Below, one piece after another: positions 1 through 7,745 of a DNA stretch of 56,845 nt. The notes below the pieces were generated by a model. It ran no database searches. It had not been told where the DNA came from and worked only from the letters and a program-made list of their open reading frames with translations. Location of the stretch: NCBI GenBank assembly GCA_002499085.1, contig DAKD01000030.1, positions 1-56,845 of the forward strand. Reading direction: 5' to 3'. Source of the DNA: Methanomassiliicoccales archaeon UBA280 (lineage in GTDB: Archaea > Thermoplasmatota > Thermoplasmata > SG8-5). Made by a program: the position numbers and the translations under genes. Position 1 is the stretch's first letter, and each line of letters starts with the position of its first letter.

Positions 1-113
1 CAGGTTCCCGCTTCCCGCTTCCCGATATTACAATAAGCCAGCAGGTTCCCGATTCCCTTGACTTCTATAGCCAAACAAATTCCCGGGTACGATTCCTGAT
101 TATTGTGAATTCA
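1..113. other. Window edge, short C-rich direct repeats
   Basis: No gene is visible. The stretch holds short imperfect direct repeats of a CTTCCCG / AGGTTCCCG unit (near 2-25 and 43-58). It lies downstream of the leftward ion-channel gene, so it may be part of its 3' region. Nothing else can be supported. Confidence 0.4.
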
Positions 114-1100
114 TCAGAGGTTGAGCACTGCGTAGATGATGAAGGGCAGCGCAATGGCTATTATCGCACCATAGTAGTTGACCTGCTTCGTGTAATCCTT
201 GTCCTTCCAGTACTCCTCGTCTATGTACATCACGGTCGTCACGAACAGCGAAGCCGCAAGGAAGCCGTAGGTCGCGATCATTATCTTGTCGATGGTCATC
301 AGCATGGGCATGGGCGGGAGGGAGGCTGTCTGGCTGATATGGAACATCACCGCCGATATCAGCATGGATGTGCCGAAGCCTATCCTGGTGGCTATCTTGT
401 CAGGCTTGAACGCGAAGCTCAGGCCCGAGACTATGCAGAATATGATCGGGGGTAACAGTGTCTTGAGGGCCGTAGTCCCGAGGGCTCTGCCAATGCTGAT
501 GCTGTATGTGATGCGCGAGTATGTTTCTCCCCAGTTCTCGTAAGTATTGTCGGTGACAGCCAGCTCCTGATCTTTTATCTGCCATCCCGGTATGTTCATC
601 GAATCGTCAATCGCGCTGCCCTCAGTGTCCGGAATATAAACGAGTTCGTCGGTTGTCAGCTTTGAGTCCTCTATCTGGATGACTATCTCGAATTCATTGA
701 ATGGGTAGGCCTTGAACTGCGGCTCGTTGTACAGTGATGCCTGGATGCGGTACCAAACCTCGCGTATGTTCGTATCGGGATCGGTCTCATTGGTGAGCAG
801 TGTTACGGAGGTTGCACGTCCGTTCATGAACTCGTACGATTTATGGGGCATGAAATTGCCGTCCATTGCATCATATGAGAGCCACAGATAGAAATCGATG
901 GTGTATGTGCCCTTGTTGGCGTCGAAGTTGCCGAAACCCACAACATAAATCCCGATCCAGACCTCGCCCGGGCCCGGCACTGCGTCCTGGCGGGTGCCCG
1001 GGGCGGGCAGTCCGTCGGCCTGGGAGCCAGCCGGTACCAGAGCGAGGGCCATTGCCGCGACCGCAATCACTGCCAAGAATCTGTACAGTCTTGTAGACAT
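114..1100 (-). CDS. Pentameric ligand-gated ion channel (Cys-loop superfamily) homologue
   Basis: The 328-residue product has a signal peptide (about 1-28), an extracellular beta-sandwich ligand-binding domain (about 45-205) and four membrane segments: M1 211-231, M2 236-256, M3 264-290, M4 309-327. Family hallmarks are visible: FDANKGTYTIDFYLWLSYD, the YPFNEFEIVIQIE strand after the Cys-loop position (without the two cysteines, as in prokaryotic members), and the SLPP turn after M2. M2 begins A-T-R-I-G, which aligns with the A-R-V-G of eukaryotic anion channels (Arg239 at 0', Gly241 at 2') and lacks the glutamate of cation-selective GLIC. By family knowledge it is a ligand-gated channel of the cytoplasmic membrane; ligand and conductance are unknown. 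The start at 1100 was chosen because the signal peptide begins there; an open frame continues upstream to 1283 without signal-like sequence. Confidence 0.9.
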   Translation of the reverse strand: MSTRLYRFLAVIAVAAMALALVPAGSQADGLPAPGTRQDAVPGPGEVWIGIYVVGFGNFDANKGTYTIDFYLWLSYDAMDGNFMPHKSYEFMNGRATSVTLLTNETDPDTNIREVWYRIQASLYNEPQFKAYPFNEFEIVIQIEDSKLTTDELVYIPDTEGSAIDDSMNIPGWQIKDQELAVTDNTYENWGETYSRITYSISIGRALGTTALKTLLPPIIFCIVSGLSFAFKPDKIATRIGFGTSMLISAVMFHISQTASLPPMPMLMTIDKIMIATYGFLAASLFVTTVMYIDEEYWKDKDYTKQVNYYGAIIAIALPFIIYAVLNL

Positions 1101-1155
1101 TTCAATCACTGGCACTGCTAAAGGAGCACTTGTTGATAAGCATTGCGACAGCCGG

Positions 1156-1254
1156 TCAGAGTTCCTTCCTGTAATACGTCGCCCTTTCCGTGACCCTGAA
1201 CCCCATCTTCTCGTAGAGGTGTCTCGCCCCCGACGGGTTCTCCCCGTCCAAAGC
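1156..1254 (-). pseudogene. Remnant of GNAT N-acetyltransferase C-terminus
   Basis: The reverse strand encodes the typical last 32 residues of a GNAT enzyme (reads ENPSGARHLYEKMGFRVTER and then YYRKEL-stop), but an in-frame TAG at 1255-1257 closes the frame on the N-terminal side and no acetyl-CoA-binding motif precedes it. It is therefore a decayed fragment. It sits just upstream of the ion-channel gene and partly overlaps the non-signal upstream frame of that gene, which supports the shorter channel start. Confidence 0.7.
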
Positions 1255-1355
1255 CTACACTCCTTCCCTGCCCCTGAATCCAAGCCCGGGAATCTCAGGC
1301 AGGCTGGGAAAAGGTATCTCTGCCATAATGCATCACAATTCCGAGAAAACTGACA

Positions 1356-1580
1356 TCATTGGGTGGTGGCGAACTGGAGCAGCACATTCATGCCCTTGAG
1401 TTTCTTCTGCACATCGTCCACGAGCTTTATCACGTTCTCCGAGGTCGCGTTCTTGTCCCAGTGGTACACGAAATCATGGCTGCCAAGGGTCGTCTCGAAG
1501 CCCATGTCCATGAGTCTGTTGACTACCTGGCTCGCGGAACCGCCCTCGCTGCTGAAAGTGACTACTACGAAGGTTCTCAT
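1356..1580 (-). CDS. Small conserved-looking protein, unknown function
   Basis: A 74-residue soluble protein with alternating predicted strands and helices (a strand near 2-9, a helix near 14-25, strands near 28-43, a helix near 48-62, a final strand near 65-72), consistent with a ferredoxin-like beta-alpha-beta-beta-alpha-beta fold. No catalytic motif is recognised. A CTTAAATCC TATA-like box at about 1603-1611 is centred 26-27 nt before the ATG, suggesting a leaderless transcript and a genuine gene. It is divergent from aspS. Function not assigned. Confidence 0.6.
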   Translation of the reverse strand: MRTFVVVTFSSEGGSASQVVNRLMDMGFETTLGSHDFVYHWDKNATSENVIKLVDDVQKKLKGMNVLLQFATTQ

Positions 1581-1624
1581 GGTTCCACCCTTACACGGAA
1601 CGGGATTTAAGTCTTTCCTCTATA

Positions 1625-1738
1625 CCAAGTCCCTTCGGGACATTGGTACGTGCTCAGCCCCTCATGGTCCACAAGATTTCATATTCAAACCTAGTCCCTC
1701 CGGATTTTTCTCTATGCCAAGTCCCCTCGGGGCATTGG
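1625..1738. repeat. Pair of near-identical 22-nt hairpins upstream of aspS
   Basis: Two copies of an imperfect palindrome, CCAAGTCCC-TTCG-GGACATTGG at 1625-1646 and CCAAGTCCC-CTCG-GGGCATTGG at 1717-1738, lie 92 nt apart inside a longer shared block (from about 8 nt before to 4 nt after each). The two differences fall in or beside the loop/stem and keep pairing (A becomes G opposite T). They occupy the intergenic space before the aspS promoter (TTTAATATC at about 1787-1795). Role unknown: regulatory hairpins or a small dispersed repeat. Confidence 0.6.
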
Positions 1739-1825
1739 TACGCTCTTGGCCGCTGGACACCCCCGACACTCGGCCATGGTCGAATGCATTTAATATCCGG
1801 ATTCTTTTAACCTCATGGAATTGAC

Positions 1826-3160
1826 ATGAACGACATCGTGGACCTAGGGAAAAGGATGGAGAATGCCAGCCTTTCGAAAGAAATGGCCGGCCAAACGGTA
1901 ACTGTCGCAGGCTGGCTGCAGGACACGCGCAACCTCGGCGGGATCTCCTTTTTGCTCGTGAGGGACCGTTCGGGCATAGTGCAGATCACCTGCCTCAAGA
2001 AGAAGCTGGGCGACGATGCGTTCGCAAAGCTCAACGCGGTTCCGAGGGAATCCGTGGTCGCTGTGACAGGCGAGCTCAAGCCGAACCAGCAGGTTTCCTC
2101 TGGCTTCGAGATACTTCCCCAGGCATTTCAGGTCATCGCCGAGGCGGCCTCGCCGCTGCCCATCGGGGTCATTGACAAGGTCGGCGTGGAGCTGGACACC
2201 AGGCTCAACAGCAGGTTCATGGACCTGAGAAAGAGCCAGGTCCTTGCGGTTTTCCGTATCAGGGAGCTGCTCATCCGCGGCATGCGCGAGTATCTGACAA
2301 GCCAGGGATTCATGGAAGTCACCACGTCCAAGATTGTGGCGGCGGGCGCGGAGGGAGGCTCCACACTGTTCCCGATAAAATACTTCGAACGGCAGGCATA
2401 CCTGGCCCAGAGCCCCCAGCTGTACAAGCAGATGCTGATGGGCGCCGGGCTGGACAGGATTTACGAGCTTGCGCCGGCGTACAGGGCCGAGCAGTCCGAC
2501 ACGGTGCGCCATATCGCAGAATTCGCCTCCCTGGACATAGAGATGAGTTTCATAAGGTCCGAGGAGGACGTGATGGATACCCTTGAGGGCCTCATGGAGT
2601 ACTCTCTGGAGTACGTTCTCAGGGACGGGAAGAAGTACCTGGACGAGCTGGGTGTTGAGGTTTCGGTTCCCAAGATGCCTTTCCCGAGGATAACGTTTGC
2701 CGAAGCGGTGAAGCTGTTGGAAGAGGCAGGGGTGATGGTGCCCGGCGACCTGGACACGGAGTCTGAGAAGAAGCTCGGCGAGATAATGCTCGTGAGGCAC
2801 GGAGCCGAGATGTACTTCATCACCAAGTTTCCCAGCGAACTGAAGAAGAACACGTTCTACGCCATGAGGGACCCGGCCAATCCGGAGCTGACCAATTACT
2901 TCGACCTGGACTACAGGGGCGAGGAACTCGTTTCCGGAGGCCAGAGGGAGCACCGCATCGGCGTCCTGATAAACCAGCTGGAGGAGATCGGATACGACCC
3001 GAAGGATTTCGAGTTTTACCTGCAGGCCTTCAGGTACGGCATGCCGCCGCACGGCGGATTCGGCCTCGGGATCGAGAGGGTGTTACACATGATGCTGCGA
3101 TTGCCAAACATTCGAGAGTGCGTCATGTTTCCCAGGGACATGTACAGGGTGACGCCATGA
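1826..3160 (+). CDS. aspS: Aspartyl-tRNA synthetase, archaeal type (class IIb)
   Basis: The 444-residue enzyme charges tRNA with aspartate in the cytosol. It has an N-terminal OB-fold anticodon-binding domain (GWLQDTRNLGGISFLLVRDR near 30-50) and a class II catalytic core: motif 2 with YRAEQSDTVRHIAEF near 215-230 and motif 3 with GFGLGIERVLHMM near 415-427. Length is normal for archaeal AspRS. The Gln in GWLQD occupies the region where strictly tRNA-Asp-specific archaeal enzymes have Trp, so it may be non-discriminating (inference). A TATA-like TTTAATATC about 35 nt upstream gives a short leader. Its last 14 codons recur at 3322-3363. Confidence 0.95.
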   Translation: MNDIVDLGKRMENASLSKEMAGQTVTVAGWLQDTRNLGGISFLLVRDRSGIVQITCLKKKLGDDAFAKLNAVPRESVVAVTGELKPNQQVSSGFEILPQAFQVIAEAASPLPIGVIDKVGVELDTRLNSRFMDLRKSQVLAVFRIRELLIRGMREYLTSQGFMEVTTSKIVAAGAEGGSTLFPIKYFERQAYLAQSPQLYKQMLMGAGLDRIYELAPAYRAEQSDTVRHIAEFASLDIEMSFIRSEEDVMDTLEGLMEYSLEYVLRDGKKYLDELGVEVSVPKMPFPRITFAEAVKLLEEAGVMVPGDLDTESEKKLGEIMLVRHGAEMYFITKFPSELKKNTFYAMRDPANPELTNYFDLDYRGEELVSGGQREHRIGVLINQLEEIGYDPKDFEFYLQAFRYGMPPHGGFGLGIERVLHMMLRLPNIRECVMFPRDMYRVTP

Positions 3161-3363
3161 CGCGTAATCATGATTTTCGAGCAGGCGAACCCGAGTTTTC
3201 TCCGAAGATGGCGAAGCCATCGAGGCCCCGCCGACATCCGAAGGATTCGGCGAGGGTTTTACTGAATATTTTTCTTTTGGAGGGTGAGCCAGCGGAGAAA
3301 ATCATTAAAAGAAAAATACTCTGCGTCATGTTCCCGAGGGACATGTACCGCGTGGTGCCATAG
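3161..3363 (+). repeat. Hairpin-rich spacer ending in a second copy of the aspS 3' end
   Basis: Positions 3322-3363 repeat aspS 3119-3160. Both encode CVMFPRDMYRV-x-P-stop, with mostly synonymous differences plus Thr to Val. The second copy lies in a different frame from aspS and has no gene upstream of it. The spacer carries hairpins: GATGGC-GAA-GCCATC (about 3208-3222), CCGAA-GGA-TTCGG (about 3238-3250), and the 12-nt pair TATTTTTCTTTT / AAAAGAAAAATA (about 3267-3278 and 3306-3317). This looks like an insertion at the 3' end of aspS that rebuilt the gene end and displaced the former one. Confidence 0.75.
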
Positions 3364-3386
3364 AAAAGATGTGCGGAAGGTAGAGA

Positions 3387-4250
3387 ATGAATCTGGTGGA
3401 CATACTGCTGTTCGCGGCGCTGATGATCGCATGCCCGATAGGTGTCTATATCTTCGGCGGTGTCAGGGTTACCTGGGAGGGCATCAGGGACAGGGTGGAC
3501 AGGTACCGGTATCACATGCTGATAGTCATAACAGTCGGCGCCATGAAGTCGGCGCTCCTGTATATCGAGGCGCGGACCGAGAGATACGCGGTGGATTTCA
3601 CCCCCATGTTCCACGAGTTCGAGGGCAACAGGATATTCTGGGTACAGCACACTTTGGAGAGCCAGGCGATGACGGTGTTCATGGCCATCATCTACCTGGG
3701 CAGCTTTCTCTTCATCATGGTGTTCTCCATGGCCCTCTTCTGCTACCTTGGCAGGACGAAGGCAGCGTCCAAGCTGGGCTTTCTCTATCTCGCGCTTTTC
3801 TTCCTCACTGTCCCCATCTACCTGTTCATGATGGTATATGTGCCCTCGTACCCGAAGATGTTCCACCCCGGCGCCGCCTCTGTGATCCCCGGCATGGAAC
3901 CGCTGCTTTACAATATCCACCCTGCCGTCAACGAGTTTTTCATGGAGTATGACTCGTTCAACAACTGCTTCCCTTCCCTGCACATAGGTTTCCCGGTGGC
4001 GATACTCCTAAGCCTGATGATAAATGTCAGGGGCTTCAGGGGCTACAAGTGGTTCCTGTTCGCGATGATAGTCCTGATTTCCCTGGCCATCATATACCTG
4101 GGCATACATTGGCTCACGGATATCCTGGGCGGATTCCTCTTCGCGGTGCTGGGCGTGATGATCACCGAAAGGTACGCGCGGGGGTTCTGGAAACGGGTCC
4201 GCAGGTTCGACCGTCGGATGAAGAAAATTTTTCCGCGGCTTTTCGGCTGA
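3387..4250 (+). CDS. PAP2-superfamily membrane phosphatase/lipid transferase
   Basis: A 287-residue integral membrane protein with about six hydrophobic segments. The PAP2 signature is present as NNCFPSLHIGFP (about 191-202, PSxH motif) and YLGIHWLTDILGGF (about 232-245, the second histidine and Asp), which form the phosphohistidine site of PAP2/IPC-synthase-like enzymes. The first PAP2 motif (KxxxxxxRP) is not evident, as in inositol-phosphoryl-transferase-like relatives. It probably hydrolyses or transfers a lipid phosphate at the outer membrane face. The start follows GGAAGGTAGAGA. It ends 4 nt before the convergent glycosyltransferase gene, with which it may share lipid-headgroup metabolism. 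Confidence 0.8.
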   Translation: MNLVDILLFAALMIACPIGVYIFGGVRVTWEGIRDRVDRYRYHMLIVITVGAMKSALLYIEARTERYAVDFTPMFHEFEGNRIFWVQHTLESQAMTVFMAIIYLGSFLFIMVFSMALFCYLGRTKAASKLGFLYLALFFLTVPIYLFMMVYVPSYPKMFHPGAASVIPGMEPLLYNIHPAVNEFFMEYDSFNNCFPSLHIGFPVAILLSLMINVRGFRGYKWFLFAMIVLISLAIIYLGIHWLTDILGGFLFAVLGVMITERYARGFWKRVRRFDRRMKKIFPRLFG

Positions 4251-4254
4251 TGGG

Positions 4255-5277
4255 TCATTGCTTTCGCCCGGATTCGTTCAGGATATGCTCGTAGGCTTCC
4301 CTGAGCTTGGCTCCGACCTTCCCCAGCGAATACTCCCCGGCCTTGGCCTTCCCCGCCGCGGCCAGCCTTGACCGCAGCGCCTCGTCGTCGGCAAGCATCC
4401 CCAGCTTCTCCGCGAACTCCTCGTCGGTTTTTGCCTTCAGGCAGTCGGCCCCGTCCCTCAGCCAATCATAGGCCGGGAGGTCCCTGACCAGCACCGGCTT
4501 GCCGGCGCTCATGGCCTCCAGTATCACGATGCCGAATGTCTCGTTCATGGACGGGAAGAAGAATATGTCGCCAGAGGCATAGGCGTCGTTGATGTTGTCC
4601 ACATATCCGGCGAATGTCACATTATTCGGAGCGTTCCTCGCGATCTTCTTCCCCCTGAAGGAGGTGGCGATACCGCTGCTCAAGGCGCCGTACCAGATGA
4701 ATCTGTTGGGCATTTTTCCCGCAACGTTCACGAATGTCTCAATGCCCTTTCTGGGTATGACCAGGCCCACCGAGAAAGGCACAATGCCTTCCAGCCGGTA
4801 TTTTTTCCTGTAGCGGTCCCTGTTTCCCCGCGCCATATCCGGGCTCTCGAAGCAGTTGCCCACCACATGCTTCTTTCCGGGCACGCCCATGCACTCGAGT
4901 GTGTCCTTCACATAATTGGACACGCACACCAGTCCGTCCGCGCTCCTGTAGAGCTTCAGCATCTGGCGGTCCACGAAAGGCGCAATCGCGTCCGCGAACC
5001 AGAACGAGTTCCTGAAGTTCTCCGGGGTCGTGTGGACATGGACTGCCACCTTCCTCCCGTGCTTCCTGGCCACTTTCAGCACCGATTGGGCCTTGATGAA
5101 TGCCACAGGGTTCAGGTCCAGGATGTCATAGTCTTCCCCGAGGTCGCAGGTGACCTGCACACCGGCACTTTCCAGCGCCTTCCTGGCCATGATCGCGCTG
5201 TTGCGTATACCCGTGTCCCCGTATTTCTTCAGCGTGTCCTCGTATTCCACATAAACACAGACTTTCATTCGGCTCAT
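4255..5277 (-). CDS. GT4-family glycosyltransferase
   Basis: A 340-residue GT-B fold enzyme transferring a sugar from a nucleotide donor. The C-terminal half has the donor-binding EX7E motif (ETFGIVILEAMSAGKPVLV, about 243-261) and VGLVIPRKGIETFVNVAGK near 168-186. The N-terminal half starts directly with the first strand (MKVCVYVEYED), so Met4 at 5268 is an alternative start. The upstream DedA gene ends 19 nt away, implying one operon, and the PAP2 gene converges. Glycolipid synthesis is plausible given these two membrane-lipid neighbours, but the acceptor is unknown. Confidence 0.85.
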   Translation of the reverse strand: MSRMKVCVYVEYEDTLKKYGDTGIRNSAIMARKALESAGVQVTCDLGEDYDILDLNPVAFIKAQSVLKVARKHGRKVAVHVHTTPENFRNSFWFADAIAPFVDRQMLKLYRSADGLVCVSNYVKDTLECMGVPGKKHVVGNCFESPDMARGNRDRYRKKYRLEGIVPFSVGLVIPRKGIETFVNVAGKMPNRFIWYGALSSGIATSFRGKKIARNAPNNVTFAGYVDNINDAYASGDIFFFPSMNETFGIVILEAMSAGKPVLVRDLPAYDWLRDGADCLKAKTDEEFAEKLGMLADDEALRSRLAAAGKAKAGEYSLGKVGAKLREAYEHILNESGRKQ

Positions 5278-5296
5278 CTTCCCAATCCGTCTCGGC

Positions 5297-5917
5297 CTAT
5301 TTGAAATTATCTGACGCCTCTGGTTTCAGGGCATGGCATCGCTTTGCTTTCTCCCGCGCATGCCTTTTCCTGTAGATATACGATGCCAGCAGGCTGACGC
5401 AAATCACCGCCAGCACAGCGGCGATGCTGAACATCTGCGCCTGTTCCCTTTCGAAAGAGTAGTCGAACAGGCCAATCAGCAGGAACAGGGCAGAGTACTT
5501 CGCGACCCCGCCGGCGGCCAGGTACAGCATGGATTTCCTGTAATTCCATTTGCATGCCGCCATGAAGGCGCCCGTGAACGGCATAACCGGCGCAATCCTG
5601 TTGAGCAGGATTATCCTCTCGTCGCGCAGGAAGATGAACCTTATCCATCTCTTCATTGCCCTGGTTATGAAATCCGGGAGCTTCCTCCTGCGGACCAGGA
5701 AATACAGGAGGCTGTTTCCCACAATCTCGGCAAGGCAGGCCGTGACGAGAAGCGCCACTCCCCACTCCAGGGAAGGGTCCATGAGGAAGGCGAGTACGGC
5801 GAACAGTTCGGGCAGGGCCGGGAAAATCGTCGAGTCGATGACGAATATAACGAAAAGACCCAGCAGGGCGAAACCGAGCCCAAAGCTCTGGAACCATTCG
5901 AACAGCCACTCGAACAT
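5297..5917 (-). CDS. DedA/VTT-domain membrane protein
   Basis: A 206-residue multi-pass membrane protein of the DedA/SNARE-associated (VTT) family, whose bacterial members act as lipid flippases or scramblases. Visible features are an N-terminal re-entrant region with acidic residues (FVIDSTIFPALPELF, about 24-38) and the conserved NRIAPVMPFTGAFMA block (about 106-120) followed by a helix pair. A TTATATTATAAA element centred about 28 nt before the ATG indicates a leaderless first gene of the operon with the GT4 glycosyltransferase. The substrate is not predictable. Confidence 0.82.
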   Translation of the reverse strand: MFEWLFEWFQSFGLGFALLGLFVIFVIDSTIFPALPELFAVLAFLMDPSLEWGVALLVTACLAEIVGNSLLYFLVRRRKLPDFITRAMKRWIRFIFLRDERIILLNRIAPVMPFTGAFMAACKWNYRKSMLYLAAGGVAKYSALFLLIGLFDYSFEREQAQMFSIAAVLAVICVSLLASYIYRKRHAREKAKRCHALKPEASDNFK

Positions 5918-5974
5918 GGATTACCCGAATCCCCTGTCCGTTTATAATATATCCGGGAAGCGGAAAAGGTCTTT

Positions 5975-6147
5975 GGGTAGGGTCTAGGGTCCAGGGGCTA
6001 GGAGCGACACATGTGTCGCGACCAAGCCGAATCTCCGATTCGGCGTTGGGGTGCTTACAAATCGCATTTGCTGGCTTGGTTCGGACAAGCCAGCCCCCTA
6101 GACCCCAGACCCTTTATTTCATTTTGAAAACGCAGACCCTAGACCCT
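5975..6147 (+). repeat. Dispersed repeat family A, copy 1
   Basis: A 173-nt non-coding element whose ends are inverted runs of AGGGTCTAGGGTC / GACCCTAGACCCT. Inside are three perfect or near-perfect hairpins in fixed order: GCGACACATGTGTCGC, GCCGAATC-TCC-GATTCGGC, and GCTGGCTTG-GTTCGGA-CAAGCCAGC. Further copies lie at 16752-16931 (reverse orientation) and 25067-25245 (same orientation). It fills most of the gap of about 305 nt between the dedA-like gene and Sec61-beta; the Sec61-beta TATA box lies just downstream. Confidence 0.9.
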
Positions 6148-6222
6148 CGCAACATCATTAATTACAAGTTCGGGAAGACGAAACGATTATATATTCAGGC
6201 GAATATCGATGCCCGAGGAAAC

Positions 6223-6387
6223 ATGGCAAAGAAAAAGGGAGAAGGCTTCCACTCGGCGGCCGGTCTCATCAGATATTTCGACGACGAGGACAACAAGTCT
6301 CCTAAAATACCCCCGTGGGTAGTTGTGGGCCTGTGCATAGGCTCGGCCGTGTTGGTCTCGGTGGCGGCCTGGCTCTGGCCGATGTAA
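6223..6387 (+). CDS. secG: Preprotein translocase subunit Sec61-beta
   Basis: A 54-residue tail-anchored protein: a conserved cytosolic leader (MAKKKGEGFHSAAGLIRYFD) and one C-terminal membrane helix (about 33-52). This matches archaeal Sec61-beta, the small stabilising subunit of the SecYE translocon, in length and sequence. A GATTATATATTC TATA box at about 6185-6196 supports the ATG at 6223. The same frame opens upstream into repeat family A, but that extension is repeat sequence and was excluded. Confidence 0.93.
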   Translation: MAKKKGEGFHSAAGLIRYFDDEDNKSPKIPPWVVVGLCIGSAVLVSVAAWLWPM

Positions 6388-6468
6388 CCTGTTTTTCCCG
6401 CATTGTTCATGGGCCGAGAGAAAACGATATAAGGGGGCTTTTGCCTTATCTATGCCATAGGTGGAAGC

Positions 6469-7188
6469 ATGGCCGAAGGAAGACTAAGGACATTCGTGGG
6501 AGGGCTGGACACCAGGATGGAGGGCGGCATCCCCGAGAAGTACGTCACCCTGATATGCGGCCGCGCAGGCACGATGAAATCCACGCTGGCATATTATATC
6601 CTCTTCAACAATGCCAAGATAAAGAAGAAGCGCGGAATCTATGTCACGCTCGAGCAGACCAGGGTGAGCCTTCTCGAGCACATGATCAAGCTCGGAATGG
6701 ACACCCAGACGCTGGCGGATTCGGGCTCCGGAATAGTCGTCATCGACATGACCAGGCTCAGGAAGGAGACGAAAGCCAAGACAGTGCGCGAGGACATAAA
6801 CTGGGTCGACTCGATAATCCAGACGGTGGACTCGTACAGGATGAAATATTCCTGCGACATACTGGTGCTGGACTCGCTTGCGGCGCTCTACTCCCTGGCC
6901 ACGTTCAGCAATCCCAGGAGCGACATATTCTTCTTCTTCGAGCGGCTTCGCGAGCTGGACATGAGCGTCATCATAATCTCCGAGATGCTGGATCCGGATA
7001 AAGAGCTATTCGGCATGTTCGGCGTGGAGGATTTCCTCGCGGACGGGATCATACACCTGGACCTGGAGAAGAGCGGCCGCCGAGTCAACCTGTTCCTGAG
7101 CGTGTTCAAGATGAGGAAGACCAACCATGACCGCTCGTATTACCCGCTCATGTTCGACGGCACGAAATTCGAGATCATTACGGACTGA
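6469..7188 (+). CDS. KaiC/RecA-like ATPase
   Basis: A 239-residue single-domain P-loop ATPase of the archaeal KaiC-like group. It has Walker A GRAGTMKS (31-38), a catalytic-Glu-like strand IYVTLEQT (about 64-71) and Walker B DILVLD (130-135). Such single-domain proteins are common in archaea, often near signalling or motility genes, and their partners are mostly unknown. The start is fixed by AGGTGG about 4 nt upstream and a GATATAAGG TATA box at about 6426-6434. UbiX follows after 5 nt, so they are probably co-transcribed. Position 36 is Met where Gly is commoner; GK[ST] is intact. Confidence 0.85.
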   Translation: MAEGRLRTFVGGLDTRMEGGIPEKYVTLICGRAGTMKSTLAYYILFNNAKIKKKRGIYVTLEQTRVSLLEHMIKLGMDTQTLADSGSGIVVIDMTRLRKETKAKTVREDINWVDSIIQTVDSYRMKYSCDILVLDSLAALYSLATFSNPRSDIFFFFERLRELDMSVIIISEMLDPDKELFGMFGVEDFLADGIIHLDLEKSGRRVNLFLSVFKMRKTNHDRSYYPLMFDGTKFEIITD

Positions 7189-7193
7189 TTGCC

Positions 7194-7745
7194 ATGGATG
7201 TCGTGATAGGGATAACAGGCGCGTCAGGCTCGCTTTACGCGATCAGGCTGGTGGAGTCGCTGGTCGCGCAGTGCCGCATCACCCTGGTGGCCTCGGAAAC
7301 AGGCAGGCAGATGGTTGCCGAGGAAACAGATTACGAGTTCGCAAACCTCGAGTCGCTCGTTCATGAGAACGCTGACAACTCGGACATGGCCGCGCCGATT
7401 TGCTCGGGCAGCAGGCATTTCGACGCCATGGTCATTGTGCCGTGCTCGATGGCCACGATGTCCAAGATAGCCTGCGGCATCTCGGACAATGTCCTCACCA
7501 GGGCAGCGGCAGTGGCAATGAAGGAGCGCAGGAAGCTTATAATCGTGCCCAGGGAGACGCCGCTCAGCTCGATTCACCTGGAGAACATGCTCAGGCTGTC
7601 AAGAGAGGGTGTCGTTATACTCCCGGCCATGCCGGGTTTCTACGGTTGCCCCGAAACAGTGAGCGACATTGTGGATTTCATAGTCGGCAGGATAATGGAC
7701 CAGCTGGGCCTGGAAACCGGCCCGGGTCCGAGATGGGGAGAATGA
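7194..7745 (+). CDS. ubiX: UbiX/Pad1-family flavin prenyltransferase
   Basis: A 183-residue flavoprotein. The N-terminal MDVVIGITGASGSLYAIRL is the FMN-binding Rossmann start of UbiX; VPCSMATMSKIACGISDNVL (about 82-101) and VPRETPLSSIHLENM (about 119-133) are conserved catalytic and FMN-contact segments. UbiX makes prenylated FMN from dimethylallyl phosphate for UbiD-type decarboxylases. No ubiD gene is in the window. It follows the KaiC-like gene by 5 nt and abuts the convergent receptor gene with no spacing. Confidence 0.93.
   Translation: MDVVIGITGASGSLYAIRLVESLVAQCRITLVASETGRQMVAEETDYEFANLESLVHENADNSDMAAPICSGSRHFDAMVIVPCSMATMSKIACGISDNVLTRAAAVAMKERRKLIIVPRETPLSSIHLENMLRLSREGVVILPAMPGFYGCPETVSDIVDFIVGRIMDQLGLETGPGPRWGE

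Noticed and set aside
1101..1283. N-terminal extension of the ion-channel gene
   Set aside because: It lacks signal-like sequence, overlaps the GNAT remnant, and the signal peptide starts at the Met encoded at 1100.
3118..3363. An 81-codon open frame covering the aspS tail duplication
   Set aside because: It begins inside aspS in another frame and resembles a protein only in the duplicated tail; it is not an independent gene.
6013..6222. Longer Sec61-beta frame
   Set aside because: The extension is repeat family A plus the promoter; the family protein starts at MAKKKGEGF.
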